Shown here one piece after another: positions 1 to 7,956 of a stretch of DNA of 64,000 bases. Position numbers and translations under genes: made by a program. The stretch lies in the NCBI RefSeq assembly GCF_008630535.1, contig NZ_VWPH01000008.1, positions 186,001-250,000 on the forward strand, given 5' to 3'. The DNA is from Saccharopolyspora hirsuta. GTDB taxonomy: Bacteria > Actinomycetota > Actinomycetes > Mycobacteriales > Pseudonocardiaceae. The notes beneath the pieces are model-generated. The model was not told the DNA's origin. It did not search any database and worked only from the letters and a program-made list of their open reading frames with translations. The stretch's first letter is position 1. Each line of letters opens with the position of its first letter.

Positions 1-1
1 G

Positions 2-883
2 GCGCTGCGCGCCCTGCTCGAGTCCGACCGGCACGAGGTCGTCGCCGTGGTCACCCGCCCGGACGCCCCCGCCGGACGCGGCCGCAAGCTGGTGCGCTCG
101 CCCGTCGGCGCGCTCGCCGACGAGCACGGCATCGAGGTGCTCACGCCCGCGCGCGCCTCGGAACCGGAGTTCCTCGACCGGCTGCGCGCGCTCGCCCCGG
201 ACTGCTGCCCGGTGGTGGCCTACGGCGCGCTGCTGAAGGAGGAGGCGCTGGCCATCCCGGAGCACGGGTGGATCAACCTGCACTTCTCGCTGCTCCCGGC
301 GTGGCGCGGCGCGGCGCCGGTGCAGGCCGCGATCCGGCACGGCGACGAGATCACCGGGGCCAGCACCTTCCGCATCGTGCGCGAGCTGGACGCCGGTCCG
401 GTGTTCGGCGTGGTCACCGAGCAGGTGCGCCCCACCGACACCGCCGGTGAGCTGCTGGACCGGCTGGCGGTGTCCGGGGCCGGGCTGCTGGCGGCGACCC
501 TCGACGGCGTCGAGGACGGCACGCTGCGCGCGGAGGAGCAGCCCGCCGACGGCGTCAGCTACGCGCCGAAGGTCACCGTCGAGGACGCCAAGGTCGACTT
601 CACCGCGCCCGCGACCGCGGTGGACCGGCTCATCAGGTCGGTCACGCCCGACCCGGGCGCGTGGGCGCTGCTGGGCGACGGGCGGTTCAAGCTCGGCCCG
701 GTGTCCGTGGTGGACGACGAACTGCCGCCGGGCGAGATCCGGGTGGAGAAGCGCCGCGTGCTGGTCGGCACCGGGACCTCGGCCGTCGCGCTGGGCGAGG
801 TGCAGGCACCGGGCAAGAAGCGGATGGCCGCCACCGACTGGGCCCGCGGAACACGCATCGAGCAAGGAGAACGGCTCAAGTGA
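2..883 (+). CDS. fmt: Methionyl-tRNA formyltransferase, 5' end outside the window
   Basis: Formylates initiator Met-tRNA with 10-formyl-tetrahydrofolate in the cytosol. The frame is open from the first base of the window, so the first roughly 15-20 residues are missing. The catalytic block [18 protein letters not shown] is present (codons near 280-335), as is the early segment [15 protein letters not shown] typical of Fmt. The C-terminal half is the OB-like tRNA-binding domain. The stop overlaps the GTG of rsmB by a GTGA junction, so the two are translationally coupled. The fmt-rsmB order is standard in actinobacteria, usually downstream of priA/def. Identity is secure; only the start cannot be seen. 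Confidence 0.96.
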   Translation, partial: ALRALLESDRHEVVAVVTRPDAPAGRGRKLVRSPVGALADEHGIEVLTPARASEPEFLDRLRALAPDCCPVVAYGALLKEEALAIPEHGWINLHFSLLPAWRGAAPVQAAIRHGDEITGASTFRIVRELDAGPVFGVVTEQVRPTDTAGELLDRLAVSGAGLLAATLDGVEDGTLRAEEQPADGVSYAPKVTVEDAKVDFTAPATAVDRLIRSVTPDPGAWALLGDGRFKLGPVSVVDDELPPGEIRVEKRRVLVGTGTSAVALGEVQAPGKKRMAATDWARGTRIEQGERLK

Positions 884-2298
884 ACGAACGCCGCCGTCGG
901 CCGTCCCGGCCGACCAAGGCCCGCCCGCCGCGACGCAAGTCCGGCCCGCCGCGACCGGTGGAGGTCGACCCGGTGCGGCTGGTCGCGGTCGAGACGCTGC
1001 GAGCCGTCCGGGAGCGCGACGCCTACGCCAACCTCGCGCTGCCCCCGCTGCTCAAGCAGCGCCGGATCACCGGTCGGGACGCCGCGCTGGCCACCGAGCT
1101 GACCTACGGGGCGTGCCGCGCGCAGGGCCTGCTGGACGCCGTGATCGACGACTGCAGCAACCGCCCGCTGTCCGAGATGGACCCGAAGCTGCTCGACGCG
1201 CTGCGCGTCGGCGTCTACCAGCTGCTGCGCACCCGGATCCCGGCGCACGCCGCCGTGGCTTCCACTGTGGACATCGTGCGGTACGAATCGGGTTCTAAGC
1301 TGGCGGGTTTCGCCAACGCGGTGCTGCGCAGCGCCACCGAGCTGGACGAGCAGGGCTGGGTCGACAAGCTCGCCCCGGCGCGCTCCGAGGACCCGATCGG
1401 CCACCTGGCGATGCGCCACGCCCACCCCCGGTGGATCGCGCAGGCCTTCGCCGACGTGCTCGGCGTCGACGAGCTCGACGCTGCGCTGGCCGCCGACGAC
1501 GCCCGCCCGGCGGTGCACCTGACGGCCCGACCCGGCGAGATCAGCGCCGACGAGCTCGCCGCGATCACCGGCGGCGACCCGGCACCGTACTCGCCCTACG
1601 GGGTGCGGCTCGACGCGGGCGCGGGCGACCCGGGCGACCTGGAACCGGTGCGCGAGGGCTTCGCCTCGGTGCAGGACGAGGGCAGCCAGCTGGTCGCGCT
1701 CGCGCTGACCCGGCCGGAGCTGACCGGCCCCGACCAGCGCTGGCTGGACCTGTGCGCCGGTCCGGGCGGCAAGGCCAACCTGCTCGGCGCCCTGGTCACC
1801 ATGGACGGCGGCACCCTCGACGCGGTCGAGCAGGCTCCGCACCGCGCGGACCTGATCCGGCAGGCGACCGAAGGTCTGTCGGTGAACGTGCACGTCGGCG
1901 ACGGCCGCGACCCGGGGCTGGAGCCCGGCTACGACCGGGTGCTGGTCGACGCGCCGTGCACCGGCTTGGGCGCGCTGCGGCGACGCCCGGAGGCGCGCTG
2001 GCGGCGCAAGCCCTCCGACGTCGGCGAGCTGACGAAGCTGCAGCGGGAACTGCTGCTCTCGGCGATCGGCCTGACCCGCCCCGGCGGGGTGGTGGCCTAC
2101 GTGGTGTGCTCACCGCACCTGCCGGAGACCGAGGGCGTGGTGGCCGACGCGATCCGCCGCACCGGCGTGACCCAGCTCGACGCGCGCCCGTACTTCCCGG
2201 GTGTGCCGGACCTCGGCGACGGCCCGGGCGTCCAGCTCTGGCCGCACCGCCACGGCACCGACGCGATGTTCTGCGCCCTGCTCCAGGTCCCGAGCTGA
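880..2298 (+). CDS. rsmB: 16S rRNA m5C967 methyltransferase RsmB
   Basis: SAM-dependent cytosine-5 methyltransferase acting on 16S rRNA; 472 aa. The first ~35 residues are a basic, Arg/Pro-rich tail. A NusB-like helical domain (about residues 35-170) follows, then a Rossmann methyltransferase domain. Visible motifs are the SAM-binding [13 protein letters not shown], motif [21 protein letters not shown] with a PC cysteine, and motif [14 protein letters not shown] with the second conserved cysteine. GTG start at 880 is chosen because AAGGAG lies at about 864-869 and it overlaps the fmt stop. An upstream in-frame start at 661 would lie deep inside fmt and is rejected. A copy of the dispersed structured repeat begins 26 nt after the stop. 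Confidence 0.96.
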   Translation: MNERRRRPSRPTKARPPRRKSGPPRPVEVDPVRLVAVETLRAVRERDAYANLALPPLLKQRRITGRDAALATELTYGACRAQGLLDAVIDDCSNRPLSEMDPKLLDALRVGVYQLLRTRIPAHAAVASTVDIVRYESGSKLAGFANAVLRSATELDEQGWVDKLAPARSEDPIGHLAMRHAHPRWIAQAFADVLGVDELDAALAADDARPAVHLTARPGEISADELAAITGGDPAPYSPYGVRLDAGAGDPGDLEPVREGFASVQDEGSQLVALALTRPELTGPDQRWLDLCAGPGGKANLLGALVTMDGGTLDAVEQAPHRADLIRQATEGLSVNVHVGDGRDPGLEPGYDRVLVDAPCTGLGALRRRPEARWRRKPSDVGELTKLQRELLLSAIGLTRPGGVVAYVVCSPHLPETEGVVADAIRRTGVTQLDARPYFPGVPDLGDGPGVQLWPHRHGTDAMFCALLQVPS

Positions 2299-2323
2299 TC
2301 CGCTCCGCGATTTCAATGAGGTT

Positions 2324-2570
2324 TTCCAGCCTCGTTCTGCGTGGCGGTGCGGGTGGCGGAACCTCAGCGCCCGCCTGGCTGTGGGTGCCCTGACTTGTGT
2401 ATGACCCGATACACGGCGTCAGGGCCGTCCTCGCTGGAAGGAACCCCAGTGGGGTGGGCACCGTGAACCCGCGGCGGTGCAAGCTGCGAGGGTGGGCTAT
2501 GCGCCTGGCGGCGCATGCGACACCTGCCGACCGGTGCAGTTCGCCCTTCGCAGTTGCGGTCCACGGGCAG
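2324..2570 (+). repeat. Structured dispersed repeat, copy 1 (subtype A)
   Basis: Starts at TTCCAGCCTCGT and runs through the invariant block GCGGAACCTCAG to the terminal hairpin ATGCGCC-TGGC-GGCGCAT (2499-2516). The P2 hairpin GCCCTGAC/GTCAGGGC is intact. The right arm of the P1 helix seen in copies 3-6 is absent. Instead there is a local hairpin ACCCC-AGT-GGGGT followed by GGGCACCG, also found in copy 2. Similarity to copy 2 continues past the terminal hairpin (GCGACACCT, then CGCAGTTGCGGTCCAC at 2549-2564). Short open frames across the element are not genes. Confidence 0.9.
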
Positions 2571-2582
2571 GATGAACAAGTT

Positions 2583-2612
2583 CAATGGAAATCGGGGAAC
2601 TGATCTCCATTG
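2583..2612 (+). promoter_or_regulatory. Hairpin upstream of the cytosine deaminase gene
   Basis: CAATGGAAATC and GATCTCCATTG pair with one mismatch around an 8-nt loop. It is AT-rich relative to its surroundings and sits 100 nt before the next gene. It may be a terminator for the upstream transcript or a leader hairpin. There is no clear T-tract, so its role is undecided. Confidence 0.45.
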
Positions 2613-2711
2613 AGATCGCGGCGGAACTCGGACGGGGGGAGCGGGTTGCGGGCGAGGTCTCGTCATGGCTCGGTGGGTGCGGTCGCAGCGTTTCGGGTTG
2701 AGAGGTGCTCA

Positions 2712-3164
2712 GTGTCTGAAGTGGACTACCAGCGGTGGTTGGCGGTGGCGGTGGGCGAGGCCCGCGCCGGGCTCGCCGAGGGCGGGATCCCCATCGGTGC
2801 CGCGCTGATCGGTCGCGACGGCGAAGTGCTCGGCAAGGGGCACAACCGGCGCGTGCAGGACGACGACCCGTCGGTGCACGGCGAGACCGCCGCCTTCCGC
2901 AACGCGGGGCGGCAGCGCTCCTACGCCGGGACGACGATGGTGACCACGCTGTCGCCGTGCTGGTACTGCAGCGGTCTGGTGCGCCAGTTCGGCATCAGCC
3001 GCGTCGTGATCGGCGAAGCGCGCAACTTCCACGGCGGCCACGACTGGCTGGCCGAGCACGGCGTCGAAGTCGTGGTCCTGGACGACCCGGAGTGCACCCG
3101 GCTGATGGCCGACTTCATCGCGGCCCACCCCGACCTCTGGTACGAGGACATCGGCGAGGCCTGA
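2712..3164 (+). CDS. Cytosine deaminase of the yeast Fcy1 type (CDA fold)
   Basis: Zinc-dependent deaminase, 150 aa, predicted to convert cytosine (or a related base) to uracil in pyrimidine salvage. Zinc motifs are HGETAAF (His plus catalytic Glu, ~residues 60-66) and PCWYCSGLVRQFGI (two Cys ligands). From memory of the family, the motifs PIGAALIGRDG, GKGHNRR, TLSPC and the C-terminal WYEDIGEA resemble the yeast enzyme more than guanine or tRNA-adenosine deaminases. GTG at 2712 is chosen because AGAGG lies about 6 nt upstream; an in-frame upstream extension to 2610 has no ribosome site. Transcribed alone, convergent with the permease that follows. Substrate is inferred from family resemblance. 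Confidence 0.88.
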   Translation: MSEVDYQRWLAVAVGEARAGLAEGGIPIGAALIGRDGEVLGKGHNRRVQDDDPSVHGETAAFRNAGRQRSYAGTTMVTTLSPCWYCSGLVRQFGISRVVIGEARNFHGGHDWLAEHGVEVVVLDDPECTRLMADFIAAHPDLWYEDIGEA

Positions 3165-3182
3165 GCGGCGGGCGCCTGCGGC

Positions 3183-3250
3183 AGGTGGCGATCTCGCGCG
3201 AAACCGCCACCTCGCAGGCGTGCAGAACGCCGATCTCGCGCGAAACCGCC
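3183..3250. terminator. Convergent intergenic hairpin with a 19-bp direct repeat
   Basis: AGGTGGCG (3183-3190) pairs with CGCCACCT (3205-3212) between two convergent genes, so it is probably a bidirectional terminator. The 19-bp word GATCTCGCGCGAAACCGCC occurs at 3190-3208 and again at 3232-3250. The core GCCGATCTCGCGCG recurs in the terminator at 26908-26937. Confidence 0.5.
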
Positions 3251-3253
3251 GGG

Positions 3254-4582
3254 TCAGCCGCCCACCGCGGCGCGGCGGCGGAGGGCGTGGACGACCAGGC
3301 CGAGCAGCAGCCACACCGCGGCCACCGCCAGGGCCAGGCCGCTGGCCGTGATCAGCACGACCACCGAGATCAGGCCGCCGATCACCGGGATCACCACGGT
3401 GGACGCGCGGCGGTCCCGGCCGGGGACCGCGAAGTAGCCGATCACCGAGGCGTGCAGCAGCACGAACGCGGTCAGGGCGCCGACCGTCACCATCGACGAG
3501 AGGACCTCCAGACCGTCCTCGGCCGACGCCGCCCACACCGACACCAGCAGCGTCACCACTGCGGCCAGCACTGTCGCGTTGCGCGGGACGTGCGTCCGCC
3601 GGTCGATCCGGGCCAGCGCCGCGGGCAGCTGACCGTCGCGCGCCATGCCGAACAGCAACCGGCTCACCGCCGCCTGCGCGACCATCGCCGAGAACGCCGG
3701 TGCGATCGCCTTCACCGCCGTGACGGCCACCGCCAGCCAGCCGCCCAGCGCGGCGCGCAGCATGTCGTAGAACGCCGCGTCCTGCGCGGTCGGGTCCTGC
3801 GCCAGCTGCTGCGGGGTCAGGGGGCTCAGCAGCGACGCCAGGTAGGTCTGCACGAAGAACAGCACCCCGCTCAGCGCCAGGCAGAACAGCAGCGCCCGCC
3901 CGACCTGGCGCGCCGAACCGGTGTTCTCCTCGGCGAAGGACGCGATCGCGTCGAAGCCCAGGAACGACAGCACCGCCACCGAGACCGCGCCCAGCACCGC
4001 CAGCGGCGCGAACCCCTCGAACCCGGTCAGCGGGGACAGCCACGGCCGCGCCGGGCCCTCGCCGACCAGCACCACCAGCGCGGCGACCACGAACACCGCG
4101 AGCAGCACGATCTCCACCGCCAGCACCACCGTGCCGACCACGGCCGCGACCTTGACCCCGGTCAGGTTCAGCGCGGTGACCACCGCGATCGCCGCACCGG
4201 TCGCCAGCCACACCGGGACCTGCGGCAGCAGCGAGTGGGTTGCGATGCCCACGAACAGCGACGCCACGCTCGGGATGAACAGGTAGTCCAGCATGATCAT
4301 CCAACCGGCCGCGAACCCCGGCGCGCGGCCCAGCCCGGCCGTGGCGTAGGCGAACACCGACCCGGCCCGGGGCACCGCCGCCGACATCCGGGCGTAGGAC
4401 CAGGCGGTGAACCCCATGGCGATCGTCGCCACGACGTACACCAGCGCCACCGCGCCGCCGCTGCGGACGTCCAGCACGCCGAAGACGCCGACGGGGGCGA
4501 GCGGGCCGATGAACAGCAGCCCGGAGACGATCAGGTCGCGCAGCGTCAAGCGGCGCTGCAAGCCTTCCGCGGTAGTGGTCAT
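3254..4582 (-). CDS. APC-superfamily amino acid permease
   Basis: Integral membrane transporter of 442 aa with about 12 hydrophobic helices. The N-terminal LRDLIVSGLLFIGPLAPVGV matches the unwound first helix of APC carriers, and SFLGFDAIASFAEE is the family's helix-6 region. Substrate cannot be assigned. The ATG at 4582 is chosen because GGGATCGAGG precedes it and it places the first helix at the usual position; the frame is open further upstream, but that would cross the divergent OsmC gene. It is divergent from OsmC across a 105-bp region holding an inverted repeat, and convergent with the cytosine deaminase. Confidence 0.92.
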   Translation of the reverse strand: MTTTAEGLQRRLTLRDLIVSGLLFIGPLAPVGVFGVLDVRSGGAVALVYVVATIAMGFTAWSYARMSAAVPRAGSVFAYATAGLGRAPGFAAGWMIMLDYLFIPSVASLFVGIATHSLLPQVPVWLATGAAIAVVTALNLTGVKVAAVVGTVVLAVEIVLLAVFVVAALVVLVGEGPARPWLSPLTGFEGFAPLAVLGAVSVAVLSFLGFDAIASFAEENTGSARQVGRALLFCLALSGVLFFVQTYLASLLSPLTPQQLAQDPTAQDAAFYDMLRAALGGWLAVAVTAVKAIAPAFSAMVAQAAVSRLLFGMARDGQLPAALARIDRRTHVPRNATVLAAVVTLLVSVWAASAEDGLEVLSSMVTVGALTAFVLLHASVIGYFAVPGRDRRASTVVIPVIGGLISVVVLITASGLALAVAAVWLLLGLVVHALRRRAAVGG

Positions 4583-4632
4583 GGCCTCGATCCCAGGTCG
4601 GAACAACGCGGTCGCCGGAGTGGTTGACCTTG

Positions 4633-4654
4633 CCAGCCTCGCAACGGAGGCTGG
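4633..4654. promoter_or_regulatory. Inverted repeat between divergent permease and OsmC genes
   Basis: CCAGCCTC and GAGGCTGG are perfectly complementary around GCAACG. TTGACC lies just upstream (4624-4629) and could be a -35 element for the OsmC gene. The position between divergent promoters suggests an operator, but no regulator gene is adjacent, and a simple hairpin is possible. Confidence 0.45.
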
Positions 4655-4687
4655 ATCGGCAACTCCAACGAACGTCAGGTGGTACGA

Positions 4688-5104
4688 ATGTCTTCCACTC
4701 CGGTCGAAGTGACCAGGACCGGTCAGCACGCCTTCCTCGCGACCAACCCGCGCGGCGGGCAGGTGGCGATCGGACGGGAGGACGCCCCCGACGCGTTCAC
4801 GCCCGGCGAGCTGCTGCTCGCCGCGATCGCCGCGTGCTCGGCGGTGACCAGCGAGAACATGCTCGTCCGGCGCCTCGGGGAGGACGCCGAGCTGACCGTG
4901 CACGCCGACCGGACCACGGTCCCGGAGGACAAGCACAAGTTCGCCCGGGTCCAGGTCGGCTTCGACGTCGACCTCAGCGCGATCGAGGACGACGGCGACC
5001 GCGCCAAGCTGGTCGAAGCGGTCGAGCGCGCCATCACCAAGTACTGCACGGTCAGCCGTTCGGTCGAGGAGGGCACTCCGATCGACCTCACCCTCCCCAG
5101 CTGA
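4688..5104 (+). CDS. OsmC/Ohr-family peroxiredoxin-like protein
   Basis: Small cytosolic thiol peroxidase-like protein, 138 aa, predicted to reduce organic hydroperoxides as a dimer. The two expected redox cysteines are visible, in AACSAVTSENML (~residue 58) and KYCTVSRSV (~residue 120). The latter corresponds to the CPVSRS-type motif of the family. The ATG at 4688 follows AGGTGG at about 4677-4682; a GTG three codons upstream is less well spaced. Divergent from the APC permease. Osmotic or peroxide induction is known for some family members but cannot be read here. Confidence 0.92.
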   Translation: MSSTPVEVTRTGQHAFLATNPRGGQVAIGREDAPDAFTPGELLLAAIAACSAVTSENMLVRRLGEDAELTVHADRTTVPEDKHKFARVQVGFDVDLSAIEDDGDRAKLVEAVERAITKYCTVSRSVEEGTPIDLTLPS

Positions 5105-5169
5105 CCCGACCTCCCCGGCCACAAGTGCGCAACCGCGACCTCCGGTGGTAGCGGTCTCGTCGTAAGGTG

Positions 5170-5199
5170 CTCGTCGCGCACCGAGCGGTGCGCGACGAG
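5170..5199 (+). promoter_or_regulatory. Perfect 13-bp hairpin directly before the permease ribosome site
   Basis: CTCGTCGCGCACC and GGTGCGCGACGAG pair perfectly around GAGC. The 3' arm ends one base before GGGAGG and 11 nt before the GTG start. It could terminate osmC transcription, stabilise the permease mRNA 5' end, or be an operator. Confidence 0.6.
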
Positions 5200-5210
5200 T
5201 GGGAGGCGTA

Positions 5211-6635
5211 GTGGCACAGGAGACCGCACCGGCACGGCAGTCCGGGTTGCGCCGGGATCTGTCCGGCCGCCAGGTCGGCATGATCGCCATCGGCGGTGCG
5301 ATCGGCACCGGGTTGTTCCTCGGCTCCGGCCTGGCGATCTCCATCGCCGGACCGGCCGTGATCATCGCCTACGCGGTGGCCGCGTTCGCCGCGCTGGCGC
5401 TGGCCTACGCGCTGGCCGAGATGATCGTGGTGCACCCGGAGGCCGGTGGTTTCGGCGCCGTCGTGCAGCGCTACCTCGGCGGGCTGCCGGGGTTCGTGTC
5501 GCGCTGGATCTACTGGGCCGCGCAGGTGGTCAACATCGGCAGCGAGGTGATCGCGGCCGGGCTCTACGTGCAGTTCTGGTACCCGCAGCTGCCGCTGTGG
5601 ATGCCGGTGGTGGCGTTCTCGGTGCTGATGCTGGCGGTCAACTTCGCGGCCGTGCGGTTCTTCGGCGAGTTCGAGTACTGGTTCGCGATGATCAAGGTCG
5701 TCACGATCGTGGTGTTCATCGGGCTCGGCGTGTTCTACATCTTCTTCGGCCTGCCCGGCCAGCAGCCCGCCGGTGTCGGGGCGCTGACCGAGCACGGCGG
5801 GTTCCTGCCCAACGGCCTGGGCGCGGTGTGGCTGGCGCTGACCGTGGTCACGTTCTCCTACCTGGGCACCGAGGCGGTGTCGATGACCGCCGCCGAGTCC
5901 CGCAACCCGGGCCGCGACGTCCCGCGCGCCGCGCGCGGCATGGTGCTGCGGCTGGCGCTGTTCTACGTGCTCGGCATGCTCGTGGTGGTCTCGATCCTGC
6001 CGTGGAACGAGGTGTCGTCCTCCGGTGACGTCACGGAGAGCCCGTTCGTGCGGCTGTTCAGCATGGTGGGCATCCCCGCGGCGGCCGGGATCATGAACTT
6101 CGTGGTGCTCACCGCGGCGCTGTCGGCGATGAACACCAACCTCTACATCACCGCGCGGATGACCCACTCGCTGGCGATGGACGGCTACGCGCCGAAGTGG
6201 TTCGCGAAGGTCAGCGGCAACGGCGTGCCGCGCCGGGCGCTGGTGCTCTCGGCGGCCGGGCTGGCGCTGGCCGCGGCGCTGGCGGTGTTCGCGGAGAACT
6301 CGGCGTTCCCGATGCTGCTGGGCCTGGCGCTGTTCGGGGCGCTGGTGACCTGGCTGTTGATCTTCGCCAGCCAGCTGGTGTTCCGCCGCCGCCGCGCGAA
6401 GGAGGGCCTGCCGCCGTCCCCGGTCCGCCTGCCCGGCGCCCCGGTGACCACGGTGCTGGCGATGCTGTTCGTCCTGGCGGTCCTGCTGACCACGCCGTTC
6501 ACCGAGCAGTTCAACACGGCCTGGAAGGCGGGCGTCCCGTTCGTCGTCGTCCTCTGCATCGCGTACTACGTCGTCCGCCGCCGCAGCTCGGCTGAGCGCG
6601 ACCCCGAGATCGAGAGCGCGCAATCATCGGATTAG
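5211..6635 (+). CDS. Amino acid permease of the GabP/AnsP/CycA (AAT) type
   Basis: Proton-coupled amino acid importer of the inner membrane, 474 aa, with 12 predicted helices. The first-helix motif IAIGGAIGTGLFLGSG is diagnostic of the AAT family, and helix 6 contains FSYLGTEAVSMTAAESRNP. The C-terminus is short, charged and cytoplasmic. GTG at 5211 is chosen because GGGAGG is at 5200-5205; the GTG four codons earlier overlaps the ribosome site. Substrate (GABA, asparagine, alanine, aromatic or basic amino acid) is not decidable. It stands alone, preceded by a strong hairpin and followed by an inverted copy of the dispersed repeat. Confidence 0.93.
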   Translation: MAQETAPARQSGLRRDLSGRQVGMIAIGGAIGTGLFLGSGLAISIAGPAVIIAYAVAAFAALALAYALAEMIVVHPEAGGFGAVVQRYLGGLPGFVSRWIYWAAQVVNIGSEVIAAGLYVQFWYPQLPLWMPVVAFSVLMLAVNFAAVRFFGEFEYWFAMIKVVTIVVFIGLGVFYIFFGLPGQQPAGVGALTEHGGFLPNGLGAVWLALTVVTFSYLGTEAVSMTAAESRNPGRDVPRAARGMVLRLALFYVLGMLVVVSILPWNEVSSSGDVTESPFVRLFSMVGIPAAAGIMNFVVLTAALSAMNTNLYITARMTHSLAMDGYAPKWFAKVSGNGVPRRALVLSAAGLALAAALAVFAENSAFPMLLGLALFGALVTWLLIFASQLVFRRRRAKEGLPPSPVRLPGAPVTTVLAMLFVLAVLLTTPFTEQFNTAWKAGVPFVVVLCIAYYVVRRRSSAERDPEIESAQSSD

Positions 6636-6701
6636 GCGGAAGCCAAGGTTGGCGCCCGCTGCGCGGACACGGCCCTCGGGAGCAAGCGGCGGAGCCGATT
6701 T

Positions 6702-6941
6702 CGGTGGTGAACAGCGACTGCGACGCATGAATGGCACCGAGCTTGGAGGTGTCGCATGCGCCGCAGGCGCATAGCCCGAGCTGTCAGCTTGCACCGCCGC
6801 GGGTTCGCGGTGCCCACCCCTCGGGGTTCCTTCCGGCGAGGACGGCCCAACTGCCGTGTATTGGCATACATAAAGTTGGGCACCCGGAGTCCAGGCGGGC
6901 GCTGAGGTTCCGCTACACCCGCACCGCTACGCAAGGCGAGT
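6702..6941 (-). repeat. Structured dispersed repeat, copy 2 (subtype A, inverted)
   Basis: Reads on the minus strand from 6941. The head GCGGAACCTCAGCGCCCGCCTGG is present (motif at 6895-6917), the P2 arms are GCCCAACT/AGTTGGGC, and the loop AATACACGGC is conserved. The right side carries ACCCC-GA-GGGGT plus GGGCACCG as in copy 1. The terminal hairpin is ATGCGCC-TGC-GGCGCAT (6753-6771). Similarity to copy 1 continues to 6702 (CGCAGTCGCTGTTCAC on the minus strand). This is the only copy not placed downstream of a same-strand gene; its 5' end lies 25 nt upstream of rpe. Confidence 0.9.
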
Positions 6942-6952
6942 CATGCATTCTT

Positions 6953-6958
6953 CTAAAC
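6953..6958 (+). promoter_or_regulatory. Possible -10 element of a leaderless rpe transcript
   Basis: TAAACT ends 8 nt before the rpe GTG at 6967. No ribosome site precedes that start, which fits a leaderless mRNA. No convincing -35 is visible, because the upstream DNA is the inverted repeat copy. Confidence 0.35.
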
Positions 6959-6966
6959 TCCCGCAT

Positions 6967-7662
6967 GTGTCGAACCAGCCGATGATCGCGCCCTCCATCC
7001 TCTCTGCCGATTTCGCCCGTCTCGCCGATGAGATCGCCGCCGTGAACGGCGAGCCCGGCAAGCGTGCCGACTGGCTGCACGTGGACGTGATGGACGCGCA
7101 CTTCGTGCCCAACCTGACCCTGGGGCTGCCGGTGGTCGAGTCGATCCTGAAGGCGACCGACATCCCGGTCGACTGCCACCTGATGATCGAGGACCCGGAC
7201 CGCTGGGCCGTCGGCTACGCCGAGGCCGGTGCCCACAACGTCACGGTGCACGTGGAAGCCGCCAAGGACCCGATCGCCATCGCCAAGGACCTGCGCGCCG
7301 CGGGCGCCAAGGCGGGCCTGTCGATCAAGCCGGGCACCCCGCTGGAGCCCTACCTCGACGTGCTCAAGCACTACGACACGCTGCTGGTGATGTCGGTGGA
7401 GCCGGGCTTCGGCGGCCAGAAGTTCATCGCCGACGTGCTGGACAAGGCCCGCAAGGCGCGCGAGCTGGTCGACACCGGCCACCTCAAGCTGCTGGTGGAG
7501 ATCGACGGCGGGATCAACGCCGACACCATCGAGCAGGCCGCCGAGGCCGGGGTGGACTGCTTCGTGGCGGGCTCGGCGGTCTACAACGCCGACGACCCGG
7601 CCCAGGCGGTCGAGGCGCTGCGAGCCAAGGCAGCCCCGAACTTCGCCCACGCCCGGCGATAA
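6967..7662 (+). CDS. rpe: Ribulose-phosphate 3-epimerase
   Basis: Interconverts ribulose 5-phosphate and xylulose 5-phosphate in the pentose phosphate pathway; 231 aa, a TIM barrel of normal length. Visible motifs are [13 protein letters not shown], the metal-binding [16 protein letters not shown] and CHLMIEDPD, the phosphate loop [11 protein letters not shown], and EIDGGIN. GTG at 6967 gives the family-typical short lead-in before IAPSIL; ATG at 6943 is possible but lies at the edge of the repeat and has no ribosome site. Placement at the head of the riboflavin genes is conserved in actinobacteria and makes sense, since ribulose 5-phosphate is the RibB substrate. Repeat copies flank it on both sides. 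Confidence 0.95.
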   Translation: MSNQPMIAPSILSADFARLADEIAAVNGEPGKRADWLHVDVMDAHFVPNLTLGLPVVESILKATDIPVDCHLMIEDPDRWAVGYAEAGAHNVTVHVEAAKDPIAIAKDLRAAGAKAGLSIKPGTPLEPYLDVLKHYDTLLVMSVEPGFGGQKFIADVLDKARKARELVDTGHLKLLVEIDGGINADTIEQAAEAGVDCFVAGSAVYNADDPAQAVEALRAKAAPNFAHARR

Positions 7663-7667
7663 TCGGA

Positions 7668-7844
7668 TTCCGGGCTCGTTCTGCGCAGCGGTGCGGGTAG
7701 CGGAACCTCAGACCGCCTGGCTGCGACCCCGTTCTTGTGCATGCTCAATGCACGGCGAACGGGCTGTCCTCGCCAGGCGACGTCTGAGAACCCGCGGCGG
7801 TGCCGGTCGCGGGGGTGGGCTAAGCGCCTGCGGCGCTTCAAAGA
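7668..7844 (+). repeat. Structured dispersed repeat, copy 3 (subtype B)
   Basis: Begins 6 nt after the rpe stop. P1 is CTCAGACCGCCTGG with CCAGGCGACGTCTGAG, P2 is CCCGTTC/GAACGGG with inner GTGCAT/ATGCAC, and the terminal hairpin is AAGCGCC-TGC-GGCGCTT followed by CAAAGA. All three helices differ in sequence from copies 4-6, yet pairing is kept. Confidence 0.93.
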
Positions 7845-7956
7845 ATGAGAAAGCGTGGATGGCTGCACAGCCCCTGGCACCCTCCACCAGGTGAGCGGAC
7901 ATGTGAGTCGAGCAGGTTGCTCGAACGGTCGGTTCGCGTGAGCGGGGAGGACGGCG

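Noticed and set aside
2336-2603. Short open frames inside the dispersed repeat copies
   Set aside because: The same peptides recur at every copy because the DNA is repeated; base changes keep helices rather than reading frame.
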